From the NCBI GenBank assembly GCA_026018925.1, contig JAKSZU010000012.1:29191814-29255813 (forward strand): 64,000 nt of DNA, given 5' to 3'. The notes below the pieces were generated by a model. That model was not told the origin of the DNA. It did no database searches and saw nothing but the letters and a program-made list of their open reading frames with translations. A program made the translations under genes and the position numbers. The stretch's first letter is position 1, and every line of letters begins with the position of its first letter. This document shows positions 14,792 to 23,204 of the stretch, one piece after another. The DNA is from Tupaia tana. Taxonomy: Eukaryota; Chordata; Mammalia; Scandentia; Tupaiidae.

Positions 14792-17700
14792 TAGGAGTGC
14801 TTTCTAACTTTCTCTCTGTGTGTCTCTCTTGGCAAGCTCACATATCCTATAGCAAATTTTTTAAAAAGATATATCAGTCAGAATTGGCTAAGTTATATTG
14901 CCTAAACAAGTAAATAAATATAAAACCATTATCTTAACAAGTTTTTTTTCTCATGTGTGTATAGTGCACAAGTGGGTCCCTGTGACTCAGCAGGGTAACT
15001 ATCCTCTACAAAGTAACTGGGAGCCAAGATAATTAGCTCCCATGGCTGCACAATTTCAACCTGAGAGTGTGATGTGCACATTATATGCAATGTGATACAA
15101 AAGTAACTGTTACTTCTGTTGATAAACAGTCTTAGTTACAGAGTTGCAATGTAGCTAATGAAGTGGAGCCAGGCAGTGGTGGTGGTGTGGTAATACAGCT
15201 GAATTTACATGGGAAAGGTCCTGTCCTAGGACCTTCCTGAGCCTGGTAGGTACTTGCACACTCCTGATCCAGGCCAGCTGAGATTGGGAGTGGATCACAG
15301 TTTAAAAGATCCTATTGATGGTCTTATTGTTTATCTTTCTCTCGCGCTCTCTCTCTTTCCCCCTCCCTCCCTCTCTCTCTCATGAAAGAAATAAAATAAA
15401 CTTTAAGAAATAGCTTATTCCTTTAAAAAAATATATTAATTTTTAGCTATAAGTAAAATCGAGGCCAGCCCAGGGCCTGGGTGGTTAACGGACTTAGATC
15501 CTACATACCTGGCCTCACAGTTTGAATCCTGGACCCAGCAGCTTGAGAAGCACACCAGGCACATGTACATATATGCTCTAAATCCCAACAGGATGGAGAA
15601 ATGGAGGACAAGGGATTGTGGCATGACCACACCCTATGGGAGGGTACTTTCTCCCTCTCCTTCTCCTCTGTCTCTCTCTGATGGGCACACACACGCTCTT
15701 GCCAAGAAATAAAAAATAGTAAAAACAAAGATACCAGCCAGCTGGAGGGCATGGTGGTTAAGGTGGTTAAGGCGGTTAAGGCTGCTGGAGTCCCAGACTT
15801 GGAGGTGAAAACACACCAGGTATATGTGGGTGCGTGTCTAAAATCCCAGAGGAGAATGGAGCAGAAGGAATTGCCACATGGCCAGCCCCTAGTCGTGATT
15901 TCTCATTCCCCTACCTCCTCTAGCAAGCTCACTCACCCTATAACAAACAAAAAGGTAGTATTTTTTTTTGCCAATCCAAGTTCATAGGCCCTCTGAGTTC
16001 CAAGGACCTCAAGATCTCTGCTGTATAAAACCTCCAATTTTGCCCTGATCTGTTGTCCTTACTACACATTTCGCCATGTAAACTTCCTTTGAATTCTCAT
16101 CTAAGGGGATTTAGCTATAGTCTGCCTGGAAAGCTTGGCGCTCTCTATTCAGATCTCAACTTAATTAGATGTGATCTCCTCAAGGAAGCCTCTCCTAATC
16201 CCCTAGATTTGAGTTAGTTTATTTCTGCCATATCAACCTGTTAGAATTGTCTACATGGCTTGTAATTTTTCAAAGTTTATTACTACCTGATAATGAGCTT
16301 GTTTATTTTCTGTAAGGCTCATGAGAGTACAATCTTCATCTTACCTTGTTCACCACCTTTTAAAAAGTCACTTGAAAGACTAGATTCTTGTGGATAGAAA
16401 AGATAGTACTTGTATATACATTTAACGGTAGGCTGCAAAAGCCTTCTAAAAGTGGCTCTAGGGGTCCAGCGGTTGGAGTAATGGCTATGTTGCTGGACTC
16501 CCATGGAGTTGACCACAGTTTGAGTCATGGACCTGGTGGCTTGAACTCACACCGGGCACGTGTGAGTAAGTTCAAGATCGCCACAGATCCCCAGAGGAGA
16601 ATGGAGGAGAAGGGATTGTGGCATGGCCATCCCCCCAGGGGTGATTTCTCATTTTCTGACTCTATTTCTCTCTCTCTGATGAGCACACATGCTCTTTAGT
16701 AAAAACCTCTAAAAAAAAAAAAAAAAAAAAAAAAAAGTGGATCTAGGGGCCAGCAGGTGGCATAGTAGTTATGGTGCTGGACTCCCACATGGGGTCAACC
16801 ACAGTGTCCTGGACCTGGTGGCTTGAAATTCATGCCAGTGCATGTGTGTGTGTGCCCAGAATCCCAAGAGGAGAGTGGAAGAGAAGCGGTTGTGGTGTGG
16901 CCATCCCACTGGGGGGTGATTTATCACTTTCTCTCTGTCTCTCTAATGAACACACATACCCTATAGCAAAAAAGAGTTTTTTGCTCTTTAAAAAAAAAAA
17001 GTGAATCTAATGAAAGAGATTTCTTGAAAGAATTGAGTGAGCCTTTTGGAGGAGGAGGAATAGGGTGGTTCATAAGAGTTTGAAAAAAGGCCTACCTGAG
17101 AGTTACATTTGAGACAAGCCAGATAAGATGCTGCTGAGAAGTATTCAAAATACAAGTAATGGATGAAAATAGAAATTTGCTTTTTTGAGACATCATTCTA
17201 GCTACAGAATGATAGGAAATTGGATATAAAGACAGTGACAGTGTGATCAAGTGGTTTTTTGTTTTTTTGTTTTGTTTTTTAAGAGAGAGGTTTTTGCTAT
17301 AGGGTATATCAGTTGCTGGAGAGACAGAGAGCAAGCAGTCACTCCCTGGGGAGATGGCATGGTAGCTAAGGCCAAACACAGTTTGAGCCCTGAACCTGGC
17401 AGCTTGGAAATCCATGCTGTGTGCGTACCCAAAATTCAGAGAGGCAAATGGAGAAGGGACTGCAGTATGACCTTCCCTCCCTTGGTGGTGGTGGTGGTGG
17501 TGGTGGTGGTGGTGGTAATTTCTCACTTTTCCCACTCTTCTGGCAAGCACACATGCCCTATGGCCAAAAAAAAAAAAAAAGAAAAGAAAAAGGCATACCA
17601 GTAGTTGGAGTCACTAAGACTGTTGCCTGAACCTTCGCTGACCATGCTGGCCCAGGGGTGCTTTCTGCCACCACCACAGCAACCCCATCTCTAAATACCA

Positions 17701-18949
17701 GTGTCCTCTTAGGTCTGAGGGTATGGCAGGCAGTGAAGGTCTTTCACACTGGGAGCCACATCTTACCCCTCTACGAACTTCCTGAGGAAAAGTTTGTCTT
17801 GGGCTAACTCCTGAGTTCTTCTAGTTCCTTTATCTTTTTTTTTTTTTTTTTTTTTTTTAAAGAGTTTTGCTACAGGATATGTGCACTCACCAGAGACATA
17901 GAGATTGAAAGTGAGAAATCACCCCCCCAGGAGAGGTGGCCATGCCACAATCCCTTCTCCGTTTTATTGGACCAGATGATGTAATGGTTACATCACTGGA
18001 CTACCACACAGTGGACTGCAGTTTTTTAGTTTCTTTTTTTTTTTTTTTTTTTTTTTTGGAGAGGTTTTTGCTATAGGGCGCGTGTGCTCGCCAGACAGAG
18101 AGACAGAAAGTGAGAAATCACCTTCCAGGGGGGATGGCCACTCCACAATCCTTTCTCCTCCATTCTCCTCTTGGGATCTTGGGCACTCACACACACGCGC
18201 CCGGCGTGAGTTTAAGCCACCAAGTCTGGGACTCGAACCGTGGCTGACTATGTGGGAGTCCAGCAACATAGCCATTACGCTAACTGCTGGTCCCTGGACT
18301 GCAGTTTTGAGTACCGGGCCTGGTGGCTTAAAAATCACACCAGGCATGTGTGCGTGCATGCCCAAAATCCTGAGACAAGAATGGAGGAGAAGGGACTGTG
18401 GTATGGCCATCCCCCTTGGGGGGGTGATTGCTCGCTTTCTCTCTGTCTCTCTGGCAAGTACACATTCTTGGCCTAATAGATTTCTCTGTTGCTTTATAGG
18501 TGGATTTCTCAGGTTATGATCTGGAACAGTTACACGCCAAAGTGACCTCACTGTGTAACCGGATAGAACAGATCCAGTGTTACAATGCCAAGGATCGCCT
18601 GGCTCAGTCAGGTGAGCATCTTCCCTGCTTCCTCCTACCCACTTGTTTTCTATCTTTATGATATTACTGTCTGTCCACCCACCTTTCCCTTCTTCCCCAT
18701 TCTCAGTACTCACTCCAGTTTTTTTCTCTAGACATGGCAAAGCGTGTAGCCAACCTGCTACGGGTGGTACTGAGCCTGCAACACACCCCTGATGCAACCT
18801 CTGACTCAACACCAGACCCTCATCGAGTCCCTTTGCGCCTGTTGGCTCCCCACATCGGCCGGCTCCCCATGCCTGAGGACTATGCCTTGGAGGAACTGCG
18901 GAGCCTTACACAGTCTTATCTTCAAGAACTAACTGTTGGGAGCCAGTGA
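1095..18949 (+). CDS. NUP98: NUP98 (NUP98-NUP96 precursor), C-terminal part only, six coding exons
   Basis: Nucleoporin precursor whose C-terminal product Nup96 is a scaffold subunit of the Nup107-160 (Y) complex of the nuclear pore. Exons: 1095-1237, 4317-4538, 7199-7440, 7924-8078, 18500-18611 and 18732-18949 (TGA at 18947). They total 1092 bp, or 363 codons plus stop, all in frame, each flanked by AG and GT. The translation matches the known helical Nup96 C-terminus almost without gaps: it begins [19 protein letters not shown], passes through [15 protein letters not shown] and [19 protein letters not shown], and ends [14 protein letters not shown]. The FG/GLFG repeats, autoproteolytic domain and first half of Nup96 lie upstream of the window. 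The introns are 3.1, 2.7, 0.5, 10.4 and 0.1 kb and consist mostly of SINEs. Identification is from remembered family sequence and I am very sure of it. Confidence 0.97.
1714..2042 (+). repeat. Two adjacent old tRNA-derived SINE copies
   Basis: The first head (1714-1817) has the B-box-like GGTTTGAGTCCTGG. The second (1818-2042) has a diverged head, followed by the body with CAAAATCCCAAA and GGATTGTGGCATGACCAT. Both are diverged copies of the long SINE form that is common in this window. Confidence 0.6.
2304..2560 (+). repeat. tRNA-derived SINE, long form
   Basis: The head GGGACCAGCAGACATAATGG, a B box near GGTTCAAGTCC, then the body (CCCAAGATCCCAAGAAGAG, GGGGGATGATTTCTTACTTTC) ends in an A/T-rich tail. 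A poly-T and (TTAA)n stretch at 2263-2303 lies just upstream. Confidence 0.75.
2575..2692 (-). repeat. tRNA-derived SINE, short form, inverted
   Basis: The reverse complement has the head ending at CCACCTGCTAACTCC and the B box inside TCTGGGATTCAAACTGTGG. It lies opposite to the SINE just upstream, so the pair could fold into a hairpin in the NUP98 pre-mRNA. Confidence 0.65.
2909..3129 (+). repeat. tRNA-derived SINE with long (CT)n tract
   Basis: Head GGGACCAGCAGATGGCATGG, then the CT-rich region typical of the family, here expanded to about 50 bp of pure (CT)n at 3008-3058, followed by an AATAAA-type tail. Confidence 0.75.
3141..3393 (+). repeat. tRNA-derived SINE, long form
   Basis: Head GGGGCCAGCAGGTGGCATGG, B box CTCGAGTCCCAG, full body, end CCTATAGTAAACTT plus poly-A. 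It follows the preceding SINE almost directly. Confidence 0.75.
3600..3762 (-). repeat. tRNA-derived SINE, short form
   Basis: Poly-T, then the GACCAGAGA...GAGAAAGTGAGAAAGCAAG region, B-box complement GACTCAAACAGC, and the head ending near CCTGCTGGTGCT. Confidence 0.7.
3968..4200 (+). repeat. Diverged tRNA-derived SINE, long form
   Basis: The head is degenerate (GGCAGGCTGGTGGTATGG), the B box is GGTTTGAGTCCTAG and the body is recognisable to an A-rich end. It lies about 120 bp upstream of the NUP98 exon at 4317. Confidence 0.55.
5284..5556 (+). repeat. MIR-like ancient SINE remnant
   Basis: The order of recognisable MIR landmarks is kept: AACATTTATGTAG, AATAAACCTATGAAATTGACA, AAATGAGCATCCCAAGACAC, AAGTAACTTTTGCTCAAAGTCA and a final TGTGCTCTTGATTACTCTGCTAT. 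Confidence 0.6.
5962..6240 (+). repeat. tRNA-derived SINE, long form, with about 39-base A tail
   Basis: Head GGGCCAGCATGTAGCATGG, B box GTTCGAGTCCTGG, full body with GGGAGGGTGATTTCTCACTT, and end CCTATGGCAAAACTT followed by a pure A run to 6240. Confidence 0.75.
6732..7010 (+). repeat. (AAAT)n and tRNA-derived SINE
   Basis: An (AAAT)n stretch at 6732-6757 precedes a SINE with head GGAGGCTGGCTCTGTGGCC and the usual body. This head belongs to a second, diverged subfamily (GGCTGGCTC...AGCCAGATCCC) seen also near 8090, 11650, 15460 and 56720. Confidence 0.6.
8088..8608 (-). repeat. Two SINEs in series
   Basis: 8088-8334 is an older copy of the diverged subfamily (TTTGCCAGAGGGTGCATG on the left). 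8335-8608 is a fresher long-form copy: poly-T, CGCTATAGGGCACGTGCGC, full body, B-box complement and CTAACTGCTGGTTCCC. They start 10 bp after the NUP98 exon donor at 8078, so this intron is almost all SINE at its 5' end. Confidence 0.7.
8822..9290. repeat. Inverted pair of diverged tRNA-derived SINEs
   Basis: 8822-9066 is minus (left end TTTGGTAAAAGGGTATCTG, head complement ACAGAGCTGTCCC). 9084-9290 is plus (AAGGGCCATCTGGTGGCATGG to an A-rich end). The head-to-head arrangement can form a hairpin. Confidence 0.55.
9415..9478 (-). repeat. SINE head fragment
   Basis: Only the terminal 60 bp remains: GGCCGTGTGGAAGTACAGTG, then CCACCATGCTACCTGCTAGCCCC. The rest is missing. Confidence 0.5.
9479..10424. 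other. AT-rich intron sequence without recognisable features
   Basis: About 950 bp of AT-rich NUP98 intron. I see no exon-like open frame, no SINE landmarks and no tandem repeat. It may be old LINE sequence, but nothing here identifies it. Confidence 0.4.
10425..10745 (-). repeat. Two tRNA-derived SINE copies
   Basis: 10425-10558 is the short form (TTTGACCAGAGAGAGAG to CACCTGTTGGCCTC). 10605-10745 is a truncated long form beginning TTTTTGCTATAGATATGCG and ending CGCCTGCTGGCC with the middle deleted. Confidence 0.6.
10760..11140 (+). repeat. L2-like ancient LINE remnant
   Basis: Landmarks typical of the L2 3' region appear in order: ATTATGTCCCAGGCACTATGG, then text resembling the ACCTGAC, AAAGGCTTTCT, GCAGAGGGAGCAGCATGT and GAGGTCAGAGAGGTCA blocks. 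Identification is by eye. Confidence 0.45.
11145..11240 (-). repeat. Truncated tRNA-derived SINE
   Basis: Contains CACATGCACCAAGCATGAGT, the B-box complement TCTGGGACTCAGTCC (the end of the box is damaged) and CATCTGTTGGTCCC. The A-tail half is missing. Confidence 0.6.
11345..11475 (-). repeat. 7SL-derived monomer (FLAM-like)
   Basis: The plus strand reads ATTGCACTCTGTTGC, CTTCCTGCTTCAGCCTCC and AGCTGGTACTACAGGTATGTGCC, i.e. the complement of an Alu/FLAM arm, with a poly-T-like stretch on the left. It supports a Euarchontoglires host. Confidence 0.7.
11650..11898 (-). repeat. tRNA-derived SINE, diverged subfamily
   Basis: Left end TTTTTTGCTAGAGAGCACATG, body complement, B-box complement GGAATCTAACTACATGG, right end GGAGCCAGCCC. 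It is followed by a short (TG)n at about 11911-11942. Confidence 0.6.
12000..12560 (-). pseudogene. FOXN3P: FOXN3-derived pseudogene in NUP98 intron, antisense
   Basis: Read on the minus strand from about 12545 down, the translation follows the N-terminal coding region of forkhead factor FOXN3: [32 protein letters not shown], then the start of the forkhead domain ([24 protein letters not shown]) and FKKV.KERS. The reading frame is broken at least once just before the forkhead, again around the NSVRHNLSLNK helix, and by a stop after KERS at about 12020. Recognition helix and wing 1 are absent, so no functional DNA-binding domain can be made. FOXN2 fits less well because the SCLIFMA-EDSPTK wording is FOXN3-like. 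Sequence from 12561 to 12850 may be its 5' UTR. There is no A-tail; the copy stops within the forkhead region. Confidence 0.8.
12930..13115 (-). repeat. L1-like 3' fragment shared with 39650-39800
   Basis: Contains CATTCAATCAC, a GTGAATATTTC-type stretch, TAGTCCAGTTGATAAAACTAT, CAACAGATAATACC and TTTCTTTGTCCCATTAATGC. The same words in the same order occur at 39650-39800, so this is an interspersed repeat, most likely the 3' end of an L1. Confidence 0.5.
13123..13368 (-). repeat. tRNA-derived SINE, long form
   Basis: Poly-T, GAGAGGTTTTTTTCTCTGTAGGGC, body, B-box complement GGACTCGAACCACGG, and end CATTACGCTGGTCCC (the CTAACTG part of the head is deleted). Confidence 0.75.
13448..13900 (-). 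repeat. Two short-form tRNA-derived SINEs
   Basis: 13448-13626 and 13735-13900 each start with TTTATT-rich tails, then the GACCAGAGAG-type tract with (GA)n, AAAGTGAGAAAGCAAG, a B-box complement and CCACCTGCTGGTCC. Confidence 0.75.
13932..14575 (+). repeat. Three tRNA-derived SINEs in tandem
   Basis: Short forms at 13932-14070 (GGGGCTGGCAGGTGGGACATG) and 14072-14275 (GGGGCCTGCAGGTGACATGG, AAATAAATAAATAAATAAAG tail), then a young long form at 14286-14575 with A box, GGTTCGCGTCCTG and (AAT)n tail. The three lie opposite to the preceding pair, so inverted copies face each other around 13900. Confidence 0.75.
14616..14870 (+). repeat. tRNA-derived SINE with (CA)n microsatellite
   Basis: Head GGGACCAGCCAGTGGCATAATGG. 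The GCATGTTTACACACA part of the body is expanded to (CA)n at 14754-14787, then the CT region and the CCTATAGCAAATTTT end. Confidence 0.7.
15165..15955 (+). repeat. Three diverged tRNA-derived SINEs in series
   Basis: 15165-15415 is a divergent copy with a TCTCTCGCGCTCTCTCTC tract. 15463-15715 begins GAGGCCAGCCCAGGGCCTGGG. 15732-15955 has a head with three GGTTAAGG repeats. All three run plus to A-rich or AATAAA tails. Confidence 0.55.
16460..17000 (+). repeat. Two long-form tRNA-derived SINEs in tandem
   Basis: 16460-16736 (GGGGTCCAGCGGTTGGAGTAATGG to a 27-base A run) and 16744-17000 (GGGGCCAGCAGGTGGCATAG to AAAAAAAAAA). The words AGTGGCTCTAGGGG and AGTGGATCTAGGGGCC before each head indicate a duplicated target between them. 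Confidence 0.75.
17270..17595. repeat. Composite SINE with inverted left end and (GGT)n
   Basis: 17270-17350 reads as the tail end of a minus copy (GAGAGGTTTTTGCTATAGGG), and about 17355-17595 as the head and body of a plus copy, joined without a second head. A (GGT)n tract at about 17483-17517 replaces the CCCTGGGGGG part of the body. Confidence 0.6.
17835..17965 (-). repeat. 5'-truncated tRNA-derived SINE
   Basis: Poly-T, AGAGTTTTGCTACAGGATATG and the body complement to CAATCCCTTCTCCG, then the copy stops where the next SINE begins. Confidence 0.6.
17966..18475 (+). repeat. tRNA-derived SINE split by a nested younger copy
   Basis: The outer plus copy spans 17966-18025 and 18295-18475 (GGACCAGATGATGTAATGG to GGCAAGTACACATTC). 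A minus long-form copy occupies 18026-18294. The 14-base target duplication TGGACTGCAGTTTT is present at 18012-18025 and 18295-18308. The outer copy ends about 25 bp before the NUP98 exon at 18500, close to its branch region. Confidence 0.85.
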
Positions 18950-19250
18950 GCCCCAGGCTTTTTCTACCACACTCACATGCTCATTCGCACCCACCACACG
19001 GAGCTCCCCTGCATTGTTCTGATCGGCACTGTGCCATTCTCTGGGTTGGCTGTGGAATCCACCCTGCCTTCCTGCTGCCCCAGGCAGTATCCTCCAGTTC
19101 AGGATTTTCTTAATACTCAACATAGCAAAAGGGCTTCTGAAACCCAAAAAAAGCAGTCTCTTTTCACCACCTTCAAGACTATTTCTGGTTGTTTTTTTTT
19201 TTTTTTTCTTTTTAAAAGTGGTCAATAAAACTCCTTTGGCAGAATCCCCT
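18950..19250 (+). other. NUP98: NUP98 3' UTR with polyadenylation signal at 19224-19229
   Basis: The first canonical AATAAA after the stop is at 19224-19229, about 275 bp downstream, just after a T-rich run. Cleavage is expected near 19240-19255. A second, weaker possibility is the AT-rich stretch near 20030-20060, which has ATTAAA-like hexamers and a short (TA)n. Only transcript data would show whether a long UTR isoform exists. Confidence 0.75.
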
Positions 19251-20902
19251 TAAGAATCAGGGAATCCTTTTCTACCCCCAGCCATTCTGGATCTTGTGAC
19301 CCTCCATGCCAACTTCCTACCCCAGCCCTTTTATACTAGGACTCTTTAGGATGAGACAGGTGATGGGACAAAAATGTGTTGATCTAGGACCATCCTTTCT
19401 TAACAGAAGAACTGTCCACAGAAGAAAGGAATAATCTGTCTCTTCAACAGACTGATAGTTGACACTGAGTTTTCAAGTTGAAAGGGTTGGACTGAGTTAG
19501 GAAATAGAACAGGGTCTTTCCAACACATTTAGGGTAGAAGTGAGTACCTGCCATGTAGGGATCAATCTTCAAGGCTTGTTTTATTACTGCCACAAATGTT
19601 CTGTGAACACCATACCTTTCCTACTACCATGTACAGCAGCTCTTGGTTACATACTGTGTGACTCTAGGAAGCTCCAGAACTTGGTTTGGTCCCTGTTTTC
19701 ATCTTGCTGGGAATCCTAACTGGATTTGCCTCAAGAGTTTGCATTAAAAAAAAAAAAAAAAAAAAAAACAGCAGATTGGGAAGCCTTCCCTGCCCCTCCC
19801 ATTCTAGCGCCAAAGAATTCCCCACCTACTATCCTTCTAGAAGGTAAAACCATCACTGAGGCGGCTAGGAACTGGCTTTTAGGGACAGGGAGGACAGGCA
19901 AAGGTCCTTTGCCATACTACTGCCAGCTATGGGGAGCCCCAGGTAACAGCCTGAGAAAGCAGGTGTTAGGGCCATCACAGACAGCATGGCTATTCCTGGG
20001 TCTTTATGCATGAAGATTATGTAAAGGTTTTTATTAAAATATATATATATATATAAATAAATGATCTAGATTATTTTCCTCTTTTCTGAATCTACTTTCT
20101 TAAAAAAATAAATAAATAAAATGAAATGTTTATAGCATTCCTGGTACTGGCTTTCCCTTTGTGTTTTGAGCCTCCTTGTCCTGCAGATCTTTAAGGTAGT
20201 CTTGTTTGCTTTATCCTTAGAATTTAAAGTCTAAGCACGGATAGGCCATGGGTTAAAGAGAAAACAACTTGGTACTAAACTGAGATACAGACTAGGCCAA
20301 AGGCTAGGTTTGTTAGGGCAAATTTAGAGATGGAATTATTGATTAACCTGACTGCTATACGTATTTATGCACAGAGATTCCCACTTGGGGTGTGAAATTG
20401 TCTAGTAAACTATATGTACCACTCAAAGCTTCCTTGCAGTTCTACTCTGGTGGGTTTTATTTCTTTTTAAACCTTGGGTTGCACCTTACCTTTCTAATCC
20501 AGATTCCACATTTCTTGGTATAAAGGGGATAATGATCCTGATGTTTCTGCTTAACTTCACCCAGGACTGTTTTTTGAGAGCGATCAAGTGAGCGATGTGT
20601 GTACTATTCATTTATTTTGATTTATCACACTGAAGATGTGAGCAGATTCCAAGTAAGATTAAGCCAAAGACTTCTGAGATACCTGGAATTGAGAGACAGA
20701 AAATAGAGTGGGTCTGCCCTGTGGCTAGAGATTCCGTTTCACTTGGGCTCCTGAGGACAAGGGTTACCCAGCTTGGGAGTCTCCCCTCCATTACTGACTC
20801 AACTCAACCTGAGTGAGTCGTGGGGAATTACTGACCTTCCAGCAAAGAATCCCTGGCAGGCTTTCCTCTCCAGAGGTATTTTTTGGAAAGTGAGTGTGCT
20901 GT
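19251..20902. other. Region downstream of NUP98 without genes
   Basis: Mostly single-copy-looking sequence with a 23-base A run near 19745, a short (TA)n at about 20038-20056 and an AATAAATAAATAAA tail near 20103. I find no open frame with family resemblance. Part of it may belong to an extended NUP98 3' UTR. Confidence 0.45.
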
Positions 20903-21650
20903 AGAAATGGTTAGCCTTGGAGGGACCAGCAGTTAGCGTAATGGCTATGCCACTGAACTCCCATGTAGTCGACCACCGTTCGAGTTCTGGACCCAGTGGC
21001 TTAAACCAGGCGCATGTGTGTGGGTGCCCAAGATCCCAAGAAGAGAATGGAGAAGAAGGGATTGCACGGGGACCAGCAGGTGGCGTAGTGGTTAAGGCAC
21101 TGGAGACTCCCACATGGCCGACTGGGGTTCAAGTACTGAATCTGGTGGCTTGCTTTCTCACTTCCTCTCTCTCATTCTCACCCTCTGTCTCTCTCTGATC
21201 AAATTAAAAAATGAATGAATGAATAAATAAAAAATTTTTAAAATAGTTATTTAAAAAAGGGATTGCAGCATGGCCATCCCCCCCTGGGGGACGATTTCTC
21301 GCTTTCTGTCTCTCTGTCTCTTTCTGGCGAGCGTGCGCTCCCTATAGCAAAAACCTCTCCAAAAAAAAGAAATGGTTAGCCTTGGGACCAGCAGTTGTCA
21401 TAATGGTTACATCACTGGACTCCCACGTAGTTGACCGTGGTTTGAGTCCAGACCCAGTGGCTTGAATCTCATGCCAGGTGTGTGTGCAAGCGTCCCAAAA
21501 CTCCCAAGAGGAGAATGAAGAAGGAATTTCAATGTGGCCATTCCCCCACAGAAGTGACTTCTTGCTTCCTATCTCTCTCTCTGTCTCTGATGAGCACAGG
21601 TGCTCTATAACAAAGATAACTTTCAAAAGAAAAAAAAAATGGTTAGCTTT
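20903..21650 (+). repeat. Stack of three SINEs at one site
   Basis: An 18-base word, AGAAATGGTTAGCCTTGG, occurs at 20903-20920 and 21368-21385 and flanks a long-form SINE. A short-form SINE is nested in that copy (21067-21256) with its own duplication AAGGGATTGCA at 21056-21066 and 21257-21267. A second long-form SINE follows at 21386-21638 and ends at a third, partial copy of the outer word (AAATGGTTAGC). Confidence 0.85.
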
Positions 21651-21731
21651 TAGTGGTGTTAAGAATTGTAAATATGGGCAGTATTTCTTCATAGGGGAAG
21701 TTTTGTTTCCTTTATGTTAAACTGGCTCTAT

Positions 21732-21975
21732 GGGGCCAGCAGGTGGTGTGGTAGTTAAGGTACTGAACTCCTACATGGCCAACCATGGTTCAAGTTTTAG
21801 ACTCAGTGGCACAAAAACTACACCAGGTGCCTGTGCATGTGTGCCCATAATCCCAGAAGAATGGAGAAGAGATTATGGCATGGCCATCCCCTCTAGGGTG
21901 GTGGTTTCTCACTTTCCCTCTCATGTCTCTTATCTGGCAACTGCACATGCCCTTGGCAAAAAAAAAAGGAAATAA
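21732..21975 (+). repeat. tRNA-derived SINE, long form
   Basis: Head GGGGCCAGCAGGTGGTGTGG, B box GGTTCAAGTTTTAG (mutated), body with (GGTGGT) interruption, end GCCCTTGGCAAAAAAAAAAGG. Confidence 0.7.
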
Positions 21976-22183
21976 ATGAAAATCTGCTCTGAATCAAATT
22001 CTTATAGATGCTATGTTGCATCACAGAGAATAGACTCCTATTTCAAGGTGAGGATGATGAACAATCTCTTCCACTTCCCCAAACCCCATTGATACAAAGT
22101 TTTAATTTCTCAAAAGATAGAAACAGTTTTCTCAAGACTCAAGGGAGCTGTGGAACCCATAGCCTCATTACAGCTTCAAAAAC

Positions 22184-22470
22184 AACTTATTGGGGGACCA
22201 GCAGTTAGCGTAATGGCTATGTCGCTGGACTCCCACGTAGTCAACCATGGTTCGCGTCCCGGACCCGGTGGTTTAAAACTCACGCTGGGCGCGTGTGTGT
22301 GCGTTCCTAAGATCCCGAGAGGAGAATGGAGGAGAAGGGATTGCAGCGTGGCCATCCCCCCTGGGGGGTGATTTCTCGCTTTCTGTCTCTCTGTCTCTCT
22401 GGCGAGTGCACGCGCCCTATAGCGAAAAACCTCTCAAAAAAAAAAAAAACAAAAACAAAAAAACAACTTA
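22184..22470 (+). repeat. Young long-form SINE with target duplication
   Basis: Near-consensus copy: GGGACCAGCAGTTAGCGTAA, GGTTCGCGTCCCGG, CCCTATAGCGAAAAACCTC, A-rich tail. AACAACTTATTGGG flanks both sides (about 22182-22195 and 22464-22477). Confidence 0.85.
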
Positions 22471-22471
22471 T

Positions 22472-22858
22472 TGGGACCAGCAAATGGTGTAATGGTTATG
22501 TTGCTGGACACGTAGTCAACCGTGGATCGAGTCCCAGACCTGGCGGCTTGAAACACACTGTGTGCATGTACATGCATGCCCCAAATCCCAAGAGAAGAAT
22601 AGAGAAGGGATTGTGGTGTGGCCATGCCCCTGGGGTGACTTCTCGCTTGCAAGCAGACACACCCTATAGCCATAGAGCATGTGCAGTCAGGGAGAAATCC
22701 TCCAGGGAGGATGGCCACGCCGCTATCCCTTCTCCATTCTGGGATTTGGGGCATGCACATACATGTGCCCGGTGTGATTTTCAAGCCGCCAGATCTGGTA
22801 CTCGAACCATGATCATAAGGGCGTCCGGCACCTTAAACACCATTTCACCTGCTGACCC
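22472..22858. repeat. Two SINEs tail to tail (inverted pair)
   Basis: A plus copy runs from GGGACCAGCAAATGGTGTAATGG to CACCCTATAGCCATAG at about 22676. It is joined directly to a minus copy that starts with the complementary GAGCATGTGCAG part and ends CACCTGCTGACCC. Confidence 0.7.
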
Positions 22859-23204
22859 TTTTTGTTTGATTTTAAAATTAGATTTTCTAAGTGTTGACTT
22901 TTAAGAGTTCTTTAATATTTTTATACAAGTTCTTTACCATGAATGTGTCATGCAAATATTTTATTTCAGTCTGTGGCTTGTTTTTTCATTCTCTTAGCAA
23001 TGTCTTTTGTGTGAGAGAGACCAAGATGTAGCAGCCTTAACAGTCTTAATGCCACAATCACCTTTAGCTTCTGCCAGCCAGATCTTGGGCACACGGCATC
23101 CTGGCATATGCAGAGATGTCTCTGGAGGCTAACCAGTAGCACTCCTATGTGGGGCTACTTCACAAGTGTCACATTGTACCACTGCACCATCATGTGTCTC
23201 CTGC

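Noticed and set aside
17988-18812. A 274-codon open frame on the minus strand
   Set aside because: It runs through three SINE segments, a poly-A-coded lysine tract and the complement of NUP98 exons. There is no family resemblance and it is a shadow of repeats.
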